Origin: Lichenostomus cassidix
Lineage: Eukaryota > Chordata > Aves > Passeriformes > Meliphagidae
Length of the DNA stretch: 64,000 nucleotides
Direction: 5' to 3'
NCBI GenBank assembly: GCA_008360975.2
Contig: CM039179.1
Location: forward strand, 52,248,561-52,312,560
The notes below the pieces were generated by a model. It had not been told where the DNA came from. It made no database searches and saw only the letters and a program-made list of their open reading frames with translations. Shown piece after piece: positions 26,318-38,200 of the stretch. The position numbers and the translations under genes are program-made. The stretch's first letter is position 1; every line of letters begins with the position of its first letter.

Positions 26318-28866
26318 AAAGAGAACACTTTCTTCCAGTTTAGTTTAATGAAAATAACAACAGCAAAATATTTGTTAGCAGTCCATTTCTGTCACTTTGC
26401 TAAGCTGACAGTGGAAAATATTTCCGTATCCAACATAGTGATATTTTGGAAGAGGAATTTCTTGCTTTGTGTTTTGATTGAACTGAGTTACAAAGTAATC
26501 TCTGAACTGCTGAGCTGTAATAAAACTGGCACAGTTCTAGGCATGCACAAAGAAATAACAATTTAAGAATTTTAAAGTAAAGGGACGGTGAGTGTCTGTA
26601 ATATACACAGGCAGAGAGTTAGAGGGAAGTTAAATAGTAATTTTTAGAATCACAGATTTTATACTGTTTGTTATTTTCACTCTGTTCTTGTACGTTACAG
26701 AAAGGGAGGTGGTGTTAATTTTTTTTTTATTAATCTGACAAATGAGATTGTTTTTCTGGCTGATGCTGCTGCATGTTGCCATTACGACTGATGAATTTCA
26801 AGTCAAAGTCTGTAATATTTTTTTGCCCACACTAGTTCAAACAGATATTTAAAGCCACCTGTGGATTTCAAGATTTAGTTGAAAGAGTTTTGCAGACACC
26901 TGTGCCGAATTAATGCTGAATATGTCTGAAACACTGTTCAGTTCATTACATTTGAAATTTACAGAAAATGAACCACTGCATTGCAAACTACTTGGGTGGC
27001 AGCTTCAGAAGCTCCATCACATAATTCTTCATGGTGGCAATATCTACTGTTCTGAACAAGACAGAATTAAAATACTCTGCTGAAGATCATTCTGTTTCTC
27101 TGGTGAGATATACACAAATTTTCTAAAAATAGGAACCTTTTCTCCTCATGTTACTGGCTTTTCACAGTTCCATGCAAGATTTACCAGTGACTCTAGGAAT
27201 AATGTCTCTGTTAGAATTTTGAGTCTGTATAAAAATAATCCGGGTACATTAAGAAAATAAGATGTAATCACATCCTGAATTGAGAAGCAACAGAAAGAAT
27301 GACAGTATAATTAAAGTGTTGAGAGAGAAGAAGGTCTGGAAGATTGGAATGCCATCTGAAAGACACCAAGAAGAGACGTGATGAAAGTCCTATCTTTTGT
27401 GTAGTCCTAGCAATTACCACAAAATGCTGAGGTGAGCTGAATGAGAAAGTTCTACGTCATTCAAGGAGAATATAGCATGGTTGCTCAGCCATCCCTTACA
27501 AGAGGTGGAGGTGAAATGGTGTGTATCGGAAAGTCATAAAGATTGATGGCATCTGCTGCTTCCAAATGCATCTATCTGCATGCAAACCACTTGCAGTGTG
27601 AACTGATGGAAAACAAAGTCTGTTTGCCCAGGGAAGGTGCTTTAGTAGGCTTAATTTCCATAGCCCATTTACCCAGCTGAAGCAAGAATATCCCAGAGAA
27701 ATCAGATGGTTCATGTTAAGAATTCAAAGCCACAAAACTAAATAAAAAGAGATTATTAGCTACATTGCAGTAAGCAAACACTAAAGTCTTAAATGATCAA
27801 TACTTGACAAGAGACATGTCACAAACTTCATGTATAGGTCAGGAACACACAAAGTTTTTCAAATAAATCGACTGACTTCTGGACAAGGCACATAAAATGT
27901 CACTTTTTATCTCTCAGTTGATATTTTTCTCACAGAATAAAAAAATGTAAAAAAAATCACCTCCCTCAGAGATTTGATCGAAAAGATAGTCACTCCTGAT
28001 ACAAGTTTGAGGGGAAAAAACTGCAATCAAGTGGAAATTTTTGTCACTACCTTAATCTCTGATTTGTAGAAGGTTGTGCTTTGGGATATTTGGTATGTCT
28101 GAGAATTGCCACCAAAGAGCCCTTCTGTTCTTTAATCGCTGCACTAAATCTTAACAAACGTGAGCATGAAAACTATTGTGCTGTACTTGTGAGGCATATA
28201 TCAAAGTTATATTTTTAAAGCTTGGAAAGGCAGTTGAATCATGCATGCTCTTTATGGAGCTCTGATCAGGCTGATAAAGGCAGTTCAGCTTCAATGAACG
28301 CTTTTTAAGTGAATGTTTTGGAAAGCGAATAGGAAATTCAAAGCTCAAACTGTTGCCTAACTGCTCCCATAGCACTTTGATCACTTCGCTGCTGACATTT
28401 TGTTAAAAATGTCTTGTTTTTATTAAAATGTTGGGATCTGGGGATTTAGAAAGTTAAGTGTAGTCACTGAAAAAATAATATACAGTAAAATTGAGTGACA
28501 TAACTTATTAAGTACTTTGTACACATTTCTTAAAAAAGAAAACTTTTTCCCTGTGGGGTCAAACACAGCTTTGCACTTCTCAGAAAAAAGTTCATATTGT
28601 TAAAGCAAGACGAGTGCAGAAGAAAAATCAAACAGCAGTGCTTTGCCTGAGGCAACACCCCCCTCAAGTTATAAGACTTTGCTATGAAAAAATGTAGACA
28701 TCCAATAATTTAAAAATTAATAACATATAAAAAACATCATAAATGGAGAGTGTGAATTTTCTGTGTCATGCTTCTGTTAAATATTTATGTCAGATTATTT
28801 TCTGTTGAAGGACATCAAGGACAAGCTGTCATAATTACCTTACTTTTCTCATTACACAGAATACAT

Positions 28867-28906
28867 ATCTGTCTGTCTATCTATCTACCTATCTATCTGT
28901 CTCTCT
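28867..28906. repeat. (TCTG/TCTA)n tetranucleotide repeat
   Basis: About 40 bp of TCTG units passing into TCTA units with one TACC variant. It is the complement class of the GATA repeat at 32814. Confidence 0.9.
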
Positions 28907-29024
28907 TCAGCAGTATAAAGTTCCTTCTTTCTCAGGTATTAGAGCTTTTTTAACAACAGGTGATTTTTAAAGGATAAATTTCAGTGTATGACCATGGATG
29001 CAAAGTAAGAATTAAATCCTCATT

Positions 29025-29405
29025 AGATACCGGACATGTTGGAACTTCAATATGATCTGGAGTCAAAGGCAGCCAAATGGTATGCCACAATTGATATTGC
29101 TAATGCATTTTTTCTCAATCCCTCTGGTAACAAAGTGTTGGACATGGTTTGCTTTCACTTGGAGGAGTGTTCAGTGTACTTGAGTCAACTGCCCCAAGGT
29201 GAAAGCACAGCTTGACCATCTGCCATGGACTGATCCAGACTTCACGGGGTGAAGCTTCAAAACACCTGCAATATATTGATTATATCATTTTCTGGGGAAA
29301 TGCAACAGAAGTTTTTGAGAAAGGGAAGAAAGCAATCCAAATTCTTCTGAAAGCTGGACTTTCCATAAAACAAAGTAAGGTAAAGGGACCCACACCACAG
29401 ATCTA
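29025..29405 (+). pseudogene. ERVL-like pol remnant: reverse transcriptase, disabled
   Basis: The sequence encodes a degraded retroviral-type reverse transcriptase. The motif TIDIANAFF (catalytic Asp at 29093-29095) is in one frame, and LPQG follows further along that frame. The continuation with ICHGLIQT and then YIDY is in another frame (29212-29406), so at least one frameshift separates them. The second Asp of the YIDD active site is changed to Tyr (29272-29283), so the enzyme would be inactive even apart from the frameshift. The 5' part of the provirus (5' LTR, gag, protease, start of RT) is absent. A stop at 29404 and an apparent deletion of the thumb region follow. The best fit is an avian ERVL-like element, from the pol type and the lack of env. 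Confidence 0.85.
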
Positions 29406-29944
29406 GTTCTTGAGAATGAAATAGCAGTATAGACACCATCATGTGCCTATGGAGGTGGTTAACAACCCATTTGGACAGGATCAGCCATGCAAAATACGCT
29501 CTACTCTGATGCTGGGGAGCATGTTCTCACATGGAAAATCTGGCAAAGAACATCAGAAGAAACCCAGGGTCAACCTTTAGAGTTTTGGAGCCAGAGCAAT
29601 TGGGGATCAGAAGCCTACTACATTCCAGCTGAAAAAGGGGATAGTAACAGACTGTGAGGGGGTTTGATCCACCTCAGAAGTTGTTGGGACAGAAGCATAT
29701 CTCCTCTTGGCACTGTGATTGCCTGTGCTACCCGGATGTTCAGAGGAAACATCCCCTCAGCACATCATGTGACCAGCACTACATGAAGTCAGTGGGTAGC
29801 ACTGATTATACAACAAGTCCAAATAGGAAAATCCAATTTACCAGGAATTCTAGGAGAGATTGTGAACTGGCCAGAAGTCTGAGATTTTGGAGCATTGCCA
29901 GGGAAGGTGACTCAGAAGAAAGAATGCTGAGATTGGAATAGCTC
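29406..29944 (+). pseudogene. ERVL-like pol remnant: RT connection, partial RNase H region
   Basis: The reading resumes around 29490 with a SDAGEH segment, then a Trp-rich stretch (LEFWSQSNWGSEAYY), then SQWVALIIQQVQIG in a further frame. These blocks resemble the segment between RT and RNase H of ERVL-type pol. The RNase H catalytic core, with its conserved Asp block, was not found before the integrase begins at about 29945, which points to an internal deletion. Several stops and shifts interrupt the frame. Assignment of this part is weaker than for RT and integrase. Confidence 0.65.
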
Positions 29945-30917
29945 AGGTAGAGTTAGACTGGGAGTGAAAGGGTGAGCTATTTAGAGCCTGATGGGCCCAT
30001 GAAAGATCAGGACACCTAGGAAGGGATGCAACAGACAGATGGGCTCATGATTGAGGGCCAGACCACAGAGGCTATCACACAGCTTATCTACCAATGTGAA
30101 ACGTGGTGCCATCAAGCGAGCCACATGAGAGAAGTCTCCTTGGACTAGAGGGTGGCTGGATTTCCTATATGGTGAGGTTTAGCAAATTGACTACATTGGA
30201 GCATTGCCAAGAAGATGCCAAGGCAGGAGCTACGTATTCACCACAGTACAGGCAACAACTGGCTGGCTGGAATCGTATCCAGTAAACCATGCCACTGCTT
30301 GAAACACCATCTTAGGCCTTGAGAGACCCATTTGGTAGCAACAGGGTACCCCAGAGACAATTGATTCTGACAACAGGACTCATTTTTGAAATTACCTTAT
30401 AAACACTTGGGCAAAGAAACATGGCATTGAGTGGATATACCACATCCTTTATCACCTACAAGCCTCTGAAAAGACTGAGAGGTATAAAAGAATGCTGAAG
30501 ACTATGTTAATAAAATTAGTTAATGGGACATGGAAACACTGGGATGTAAATTCAGCAGAAGCCACTTGGCTGATAAAGCCTAAAAGATCTGCTAACCGCT
30601 CTGGTCCTAAACCCCTGCACACTGTGGGAAGAGATAAGGTACTGGACATAGGGAAGTGGCTGGGGAAGTCTGAGTGGATTTCTTCTCTCATGAGAAAAGA
30701 AAAAGCTATTCCTTTTGTCCATGAAAGGATTGTCCAAATGTCCTTTTGTCCAAATGGAAGGGATTGTCTTTTCCCAAGGACATGGGTGTACTTTGTGGGC
30801 AATGTGGAAGGACAGGGAAACATGGTGTGTGCCTCAAGGAGATTTAACTTTGGGAGGGAAAATAATCTGTGGTGTAAATTTTATGTTACTGGAAGTAAAG
30901 TAGAAGGAATGACATGA
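29945..30917 (+). pseudogene. ERVL-like pol remnant: integrase with DD(35)E residues
   Basis: A degraded zinc-binding N-terminus (GHLGRDATDRWAHD) is followed by a catalytic core. The three acidic residues lie in the same frame: Asp at 30189-30191 (QIDYIG), Asp at 30369-30371 (DSDN) and Glu at 30477-30479 (KTERYK). There are exactly 35 residues between the second Asp and the Glu, the retroviral integrase signature. Three in-frame stops (30300-30302, 30336-30338, 30387-30389) disable it. The C-terminal part is open (30492-30917) and contains HWDVNSAEATWLIK and, after a shift, WCVPQGDLTLGG. The next 310 bp to the LTR hold no env-like frame, which supports an env-less ERVL-like element. Confidence 0.87.
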
Positions 30918-31209
30918 ACTGATGAAAGATTGATTTTAAGCCCAAGTCTTTAAAGATTCTGAAGGATCTGAAAGGGTGGAGAAAGCCCACAAAATGAGAA
31001 AATAATATCTATTTGTGAAAGGACAATGGAGAGTAGTTAAAGAAAATATACAAATCTATATGTTGGGTATAGAGATAGTTTAGGGATGTGGTTTAAGGAT
31101 GTAGTTTAAGTTGCATGTGTTAATAACGAGATTTCAGTAATAATAAATGGAGTGGAACAGTTAGAACACAGGCAAATTATGTGGGATCTGAGTATGATGC
31201 AAATAGTAT

Positions 31210-31227
31210 GGAATAAGGGGTGGAGAT
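31210..31227 (+). promoter_or_regulatory. Polypurine tract of the ERVL-like element
   Basis: The purine-rich 'ggaataaggggtggagat' lies immediately before the TG start of the 3' LTR. This is where a retroviral polypurine tract primes plus-strand DNA synthesis. Identification rests on position and composition. Confidence 0.6.
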
Positions 31228-31798
31228 TGTACTGGGTCTGGCTGAGACAGACTCCATTTTCCCACAGCAGCCCTCACAGCATTGTGCTTTGCATTGGAAA
31301 GGTGCTGATAACACACCAGTGTTTTGGCTGCTACTGAGCAGTCCTGGCACAGCATCAGTGCTGTCTCTCAACATTCAGTCCACATCAAGAGCTGGGAGTG
31401 GGCAAGATCCTGGGAGGGGACCCAGCTAGGCTGGGTGATCCAAATTAAGCAAATATTCCATACCACATCATGTCAGCTCAGATGTAAACCCAAGGGAAGG
31501 AGAAGGAATGGAGGACATTCATTATTTACAGTGTTTTCCCTCCAGAGCAATCACCATGCATGCTGAAGCCCTGTTTCCTGGGAAGTGGCTGGAAATCCCT
31601 TGCTGCTGATGGGAAGTAGAGAATAAACTTTTTTTTTTTTCTCTTTGCTTATGAACAAACAAATTTTCTCTTTTGCTTTAGTAAACCACCTTATCTCAAC
31701 CTACAAGTTGTTTTCCATATCTGGCTGGAAAGGGGAATGGTAGAGTAGCTAGGCGGTCACCTGGCATCCAGCCAAGGTCAACCCACCCCACCTCTACA
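31228..31798 (+). mobile_element. 3' LTR of the ERVL-like provirus, about 571 bp
   Basis: The block starts TGTACTGGGTCTGGCTGAGA and ends ACCTCTACA. It follows the integrase remnant and a polypurine tract, as a 3' LTR should. A polyadenylation signal AATAAA lies at 31622-31627, followed by a T-rich stretch, and 'ttatctcaacctacaagtt' lies in the U5-like end. The layout resembles LTRs paired with avian ERVL-like pol. No matching 5' LTR exists in the window, so no flanking duplication can be tested. The exact left edge is inferred from the TG and the adjoining polypurine tract. Confidence 0.8.
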
Positions 31799-34561
31799 TT
31801 AAGCTGGCTCAGAATCTAATATATTTAAATGGCATCAAACATAAATCATAACAGTGGGTTATGGGCTGGTAGTGCTTTAGTGTTTAGTGCTTTGCTAGTA
31901 GGAATGCTTAAATATATTACTATCCATCAGGCAGTGACAATTGTTATTTTTTTTCTCTTTTGGTGCTAGTTGGAAGGATGCTGAAGCTCAAGAGAAATCC
32001 CACTATTTGAAAGGAGAGCAGATTTTATGAGAAGAAAGATAAAAAAAAAAACCCTAAAGAATTGACTATTCATAGTGGATTGACATGGAAGATTTTCTTT
32101 CCCAGGATAAAATGTAATAGAGGAGAAGATACTGAGATTCTACAGATTTCAGCTAATGTAGTTTCATTAGCTTACATTCATGAATCTTATTAGAAATGGG
32201 AAAGATTTAAGGAAGAGATGTTTATCTTCAAAATGTATCAAATTTCCAAGAAGTTTAATGGAAGTAAAATGGATTTTCATTTTGAGACTGTACTTCCATT
32301 AAGAGGTCAGTATTCCCTAAATAAATACATACACAAATAAATAGATGGATAAATACATTCTGCCATGGGTGACAGCCTTCTAGCAGATCTGTGCTTTGCT
32401 GTGTGAAATTATTTGTTGTGACTTCTGTTTATTGATTTCCAAGCATATACTTTTAATTGTATAATCCTAATCAAGGTGGTTTTCTTTTTCCTTTTAATAT
32501 TAGTGATTGTCTCGATTGATGTAATTTTGTGAGACTGCAATTTATTCCTTACCTATACATCATGATTCACTGAAGTCTAGAAAATAAATTTAAAAACCCA
32601 GTGAAATGAAAGTGGCCTATTAAGAAGATAAAATTTTATACCACCAGAGCTTTGATTGAGTTTTTTGCTTTGTTCTCTATCTTTTCATGCAAACTCTAGG
32701 TTTCTTAGTATAACCTCTACATCCTTTTTACATTGATGAACAATTGTTAATCCTTGTTTTACAGAAAAACCCTAGAGGAGGAAGAGGAAATTAATGTTTC
32801 ATTCATCATGACAGATTAGATAGATAGATAGATAATAGATAATAGATAGATAGATAGATAGATAGATATGTGTGTGTGTGTGTGTGATAGATAGATGATA
32901 GATGATAATTTTGTTCCTTTGGTTTAGAAAATACATTGAATTTAAATGTCCTGTAGAGATGCATAACAGTTATTTTCATGGACAAATTTTGAAAAATATT
33001 CTTAGAGGGTTAATTCAGCACTTAAGCATTACTTTGCTTCAGCATATCTTCAGTATTTCTCCTCCAGCATAAAACCAAGTTTAGTCTAGTAGCCTCCTTC
33101 CACAAACACACCCTCCACATCCCATATTTTGCCTACTCTGCCATGGGTTGCACATCTGCAAACATAAGAGCTAATTTTACCAGATAGGTGGTGCTATGAT
33201 TCTGTGTATCAAAGGGCAGGCTTCAGCCATAAAAGCTGACAGTAAGTACCTCTTCACATTTTATTCTGAAAAGCAACTGGCATTTTTTCCCCTCTATGCT
33301 CTGAGGGAGCTCACAGAATAATAGGTGAAATGTCAAGAATAATTAAGAAAAATGATGGTGTTATATAGCAGCACAAGAAATTCATCTTTTCTGCTCTGAT
33401 CTTGCTGCCCACCTTCCCTTCTGCTTTTAAATGTCATCTCTGTTCTCAAATTATTTAGGATAGGCCTTGAGAGAGGGTAGAATATTTTTTAGGTAATTTA
33501 ACACACTCTTTGGGTTGAATTTCTGATGTCTATTTTTCTTCATATTTCTCTAGATAAAAAGCCTTCTTTTAATTCCTTTGCTATGTTCAAATGTGATAAA
33601 ATGGAGTAGTTTATTTATTTATTATTTATAATTGAGTAGGAGGAAGATCAAGACCTTTTTCTTCATCATCTTCTAAAAATGGTTTCATATATTTTATTTT
33701 ACCATCACTCCACCATCTCTTTGTTTCCAAGTATATACCCTGAGAAAACTCTTGTCTGATCCTTGGAAATAAGGTGTCCAGAATGTCCTAGAGCAAGGTT
33801 ATTTTGCAAGACTTAAGAATTCAGGCTTACTTCTGTTTTAGATCAGAAATTTGTTGAAATGTATTTAACAATAACTACTACAAGTATCCTGCTTTCTATT
33901 GACAGGGGGCAGGATGTCAGTCTTTATTTTACAGAATTATAAAATGGATAAAATTGTCTGTGCACTTTTTAAAATTATTTTCTGTAGTACAAAACGTTGG
34001 TCAAAAGGCATATTGCCCTATCACTGTGGAAATTAAGTGTTTGATGAAGAAAATGAAGAGACTAGGCAGCAGGAGAAACTGAACATGAATATCAAATAAC
34101 TGCAGACATTCTACACATGCACAGAGATCACACACACAAATATTGTAAAACTAAAAATATAAAACATTCCTTGCTTAATATTATACAGTTGATTACTAGG
34201 ACTAAAGGTTTTTCTTTTTTTTTTAATTTTCACCTTAAGATTTTTCTCACCTGTTATTCCTGTAGAATCCTTGAACAGCTCTCTCTTACTTTTCTGCAAT
34301 CTCACCTTTGTTACCTTTCACGGCTCCAGCCCATGCAGTTTTGTCAGCACTCTTTCCCAGAGTTTTGGCAATTTTCTCGGATGCGTGAGCCAAGATTATG
34401 CCATTGTGTTGCATTAAAATTAGGCTTTGGATCACAGAAACATGACACTGTAGGAGGTTTAAAAGCACTTCAGACTATTTTGACAAGAGACTCTATTTTA
34501 TTGCCTGATCATCAATACTTAATGTCTTTTGAGATGTCCTGAGGCATCAAATACAACCTCG
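31799..34561. other. AT-rich non-coding DNA with GATA microsatellite
   Basis: Unique-looking AT-rich DNA. Besides the GATA/TG repeat it holds AATA-type low-complexity patches (32317-32352, 33608-33632). A frame of 60 codons at 34286-34468 (minus) has unusually Ala/Lys-rich content, but no family was recognised. Confidence 0.5.
32814..32907. repeat. Compound (GATA)n-(TG)n-(GATA)n microsatellite
   Basis: About 94 bp of GATA units with AATAGATA variants, then a TG run, then further GATA/GATGATA units. It is a compound, interrupted microsatellite. Confidence 0.95.
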
Positions 34562-35232
34562 TGGGACTGATGTGATAAGAGGCTTACAAACTGAACCATC
34601 AGAGTGCCCAGGAGGCCAAGAGGGCCAATGGCACTCTGATCTATATATCAAAAATAGTGTGGCTAGCAGGACCCAGGACAATGATTGACCCCTTGTACTG
34701 AGCACTGGTGAGGTCACACCTCAAGTCCTGTGTCCAGTTTTGGGTCCCTCACTGCAAGAAAGACATTGAGGTGCTGGAGTGAGTCCAGAGAAGGGCAGCA
34801 AAGCTGGTGAAGGTCCAGAGAGTGAGTGCTATGAGGATTGGCAGAGGAAGCTGGGGTTGTTTAGCCCTGCAGAAAAGGAGGCTCAGAGGAGACCTTATCA
34901 CTCTCTGCAACTGCTTGAAAGGAGGCTGTAGCCAGGTGGAGGTTGGACTCTTCTCTTAGGGAACTAGCAACAGGACAAGTGGACATAACCTAAAGTTTTA
35001 CCAAAGGAAGTTCAGTTTGGACATCAGGAAGAATTTTGTCACAGAAAGGACTGTCAGTGGAGTGGACTGAAATGGACCAGGCAGGGGGGTGGTGGATATA
35101 CCAACAATGGAGGTGTTCAAGAAACAGCTGGATGTGGTACTTAATGCTACGGTTTAGTTGACAAGGTCAGTCAAAGGTTGGGCTCTATGATCTTGAATGT
35201 CTTTTCCAGCCTAAATGATTCTATGGTTGTAT
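34562..35232 (+). mobile_element. CR1 LINE, 5'-truncated, about 670 bp
   Basis: Sense-strand CR1, matching the family through 'agtgcccaggaggccaagag', 'tccagttttgggtccctcac', 'ctgcagaaaaggaggctcag' and 'tttggacatcaggaagaatt' to the terminal 'aatgattctatggttgtatg'. It covers the ORF2 C-terminal region and 3' end. Frame breaks are numerous, so it is an old inactive copy. The 5' limit is approximate. Confidence 0.95.
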
Positions 35233-38200
35233 GAAAATAGATCAGACAATTTGATATGTGTATTTTTTTTTACCAAGGCACAACCTGAAATCAGTTAAAC
35301 AGCCTCAGTTTTTGAAGCTTGAATTCACAATTACAATTTTGCTCATTTCAATGGTTAAAAAGATATCTTGAAATATATCTTGAAATCTTCAAACCTTTTG
35401 AAATTCTGAATTCAACAAATGAAGCAGATATAAATGCAGAAAAATAGATAATTATCCTTCAATTGCTGGAAGGTTTTATGTGTAGGCAATAAACATGGCT
35501 CTTATTTGGGTAAGAAAATATGAGGGAAGTTGGAGGTTTACTTTTGTCTTAGTTCTGATTCATTTTGTTACTGTTGAAACCAGATAAAAATTTCCCCTAC
35601 CAAAAGCTTTCAAAGATCTTCTTATTTATAACATAAATTGACAAGAAATGTTACATACAGTTTAGTTGGACTAGAGGAAGTAGAATAGTATCTTTTGGAT
35701 TTATTTCTATCTATACAAAGAGTAATCATTTTCACAACAGCTGTGTCAGGTAGATCAGTCAATGTAATAATATTTTCTGACTCTCAACCACAAAATTGTG
35801 ACAGGACATCGTGTAAATGACCTCTAGTCACAATCTCTTCAGCTTTTCTTACTCACTCAGACAACCAACCTGAGATTTGTCTCACCTAAATTGACTTATC
35901 TGAAGTTGGACATTCAGTCTAACACTGATGTCTAAAATGGCTCAGTAGTCAATAGGAAAAAAAAAATCCAAGAAGCAGAAAGAAATTTGAAGTCAGAAAT
36001 TAATATCAACATGAAAAAGTAATTATTTTTTACAGTGACAGTGAATATGAATGATTTATCTAGATTAGCCTCCTGCTTATTTTGATATTTTAACACTGGT
36101 TTTCAAAACCTCTAAACACTAGGTTCACTCTGTGATCTTAGGGTCTCTATTTTATGCATCTTCTTGAGTCAAAGTTCCCAAATTAGATTAAAAATTGGGG
36201 AAAGAAACAGAACTTAGTGTCTTATAGATTTTATCATGAGCAAAATTGTCCCCAAACAGCTGTTAGAGTTATGTTCTCAATTTTATAGTCTATACCCATA
36301 TTAGTAACTTTGTTGTTTCATTTTTTGACAAATCAGAATAGTGTCAAGTTAGGCCTAATTAACAAGCAAGCCATCTATAGTTTTATTCTTTAATCTTTCC
36401 ACTTACCAAGGTAATGTTCTAATGATAACACTTGCCCAGGCAATAATTTCTTCAGGTACAAGTCACTAAAAATTCAGCCTACGGAGTTTAGAAAGATAGA
36501 GTCAAAGACTGCAACATTATTTATACCAAATTTATATCTACTTCTATTCAAGAAAAGGGATAAAACTGATACCAGCAGTAGAGGGGAAATGAGCATATAT
36601 TTTCAATATATAGAAAAAAGTCTATGTATTTCAGGAGAAAAGTTATAAAGAATGGCAGATGATGGAAGTAATTCTATACTATAGTATAAACCAGAATAAA
36701 GCACATACTTTTAAAATAATATAGACTCATTTAAAAAATGTGGGTCAAGTTTACACCTCTCACAGATTAATTGCCACTCAAACACCCACAGTCAGCAAAC
36801 AGCTAAATTTTCTAGCCTGTGTTTGACCTATAATTTTCTTAATTGCCTGAAATTACATTTTTGCTTATGCTTAGAATTGTTCTTGTGTCCTCTTGAGGAT
36901 GCACAGTCCTCAGCTATCTCCTGATGGAATTGATGAGTTTCCTGAGAAGACTAATGTAGTAGCACTGAAGTTCTGAAACTTGTACTGTGAGAGTGCCTGA
37001 CAGTTACTGAGCCACTTATAAAACTCTGTTTCAATTGCTTTGCCTTTAAAACAAAGCTGTCAGAGAAAGGTGATGAGGGGAGACATTGCTCATGTTCTGT
37101 ATGACAGACTCTTGGTTAAAGAAATCCCTTGGGAGATTGGAGTTCAGTATCCTTAATCTAAAGGATTTCAAACTAATATCACTTTTTTTTCCTCCCCAGG
37201 AGTATGCCCTGATCACCACATAAGCATAAGGAAAGAAGGAAGGAAATAAGAGGGAGAAAATTGGAATACCCTTTTCACCTCATGTTGAAGTTCTGTCACT
37301 GGTTAGTCAAGAAAGCAAGATTCATGAGCCCTGCAAGAGAACAAACACAACTCTTTACCTTTAGAGCTAAGAAATTCATAGCTAAGGAGAGGCACCAACA
37401 CTTGTCCAGAACTGTTAGTTATTTTCTCTGTCATCGCATTCTTGTCTCTAAGTCCATGGCAGAAAGAACAACCCTGCTGTACTTGTGCCCACCTATGAAG
37501 GCTCTGTCCCTCACTATCACTGACTCAGTGCAGTAGAGTTTCCTGGAAACAGACAGGGATGCTGCAAGTTACCCCACAATTGTACTAGTAACACATCTAG
37601 AATCATCTAGTATTGGTAGTGCAGAGATAACTGAAATTCACTACTCTTCAGATAAAAAAAAACGATCCCTCATTCAGCCACCACAAAGCTGCTTGGTGAA
37701 TTGTATGAGAACTTGTTACCTTTCCACAGATATACTCAATATTTACTTCTTTTTTTAAGAGGAGTAGGTTGAAACAATGGGAATGTATTATTGGCTCCAG
37801 CAATGTTCATTTAACATCTTTTCACCTTCTGTTGTGACCAGATGTAGATATTCCTCCAAAATAATCTAAGAGTCCGGGTCTACCTCACAAGAAATTTTCT
37901 CTCATTCGTAGCTATTTAATTATGTTTTAATTTATTTAATTATATTTTCATTTATTTATGATAGGGTCTGTATCCTCACCCCATTGATTTTTCATGCTTT
38001 TCTTTTGTGCAAAATTGAGTATATGATACAGTTCATCACTAAAGTACCAAGGGAAGAGTATATAGCATATAGCAAATTCAAGGTAGGAGTCCACACTCTC
38101 AGGAAATTAAAAGTTTAGGGTACGTCTTTGTAAATGCCACACAAGCCAGTGTCTTTCATCAGATAATAACCCAAAACACATTAGCCATACTGCCAGAGGG

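Larger units (their letters stand above)
16929..29024. other. AT-rich non-coding DNA, 12 kb, simple repeats only
   Basis: No gene and no clear interspersed repeat is seen. Simple repeats within it are listed separately. The longest frames are 123 codons at 22273-22644 (plus), 111 codons at 26231-26566 (plus, running through an A18 tract) and 109 codons at 25292-25621 (minus). None has a recognisable domain. Some intervals with balanced base composition and homeodomain-type TAATTA motifs (19730-20000, 23640-23830, 28190-28400) could be conserved non-coding elements, but that is inference. Confidence 0.5.

Noticed and set aside
28860..28910. CRISPR-like regular repeat
   Set aside because: It is a simple tetranucleotide microsatellite without spacers, in a vertebrate sequence.
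34286..34468. Minus-strand frame with an Ala/Lys/Gly-rich segment that looks protein-like
   Set aside because: Only 60 codons, no family recognised, no matching exon boundaries I can defend, and the reading would need to change frame to continue. A translated database search would settle it.
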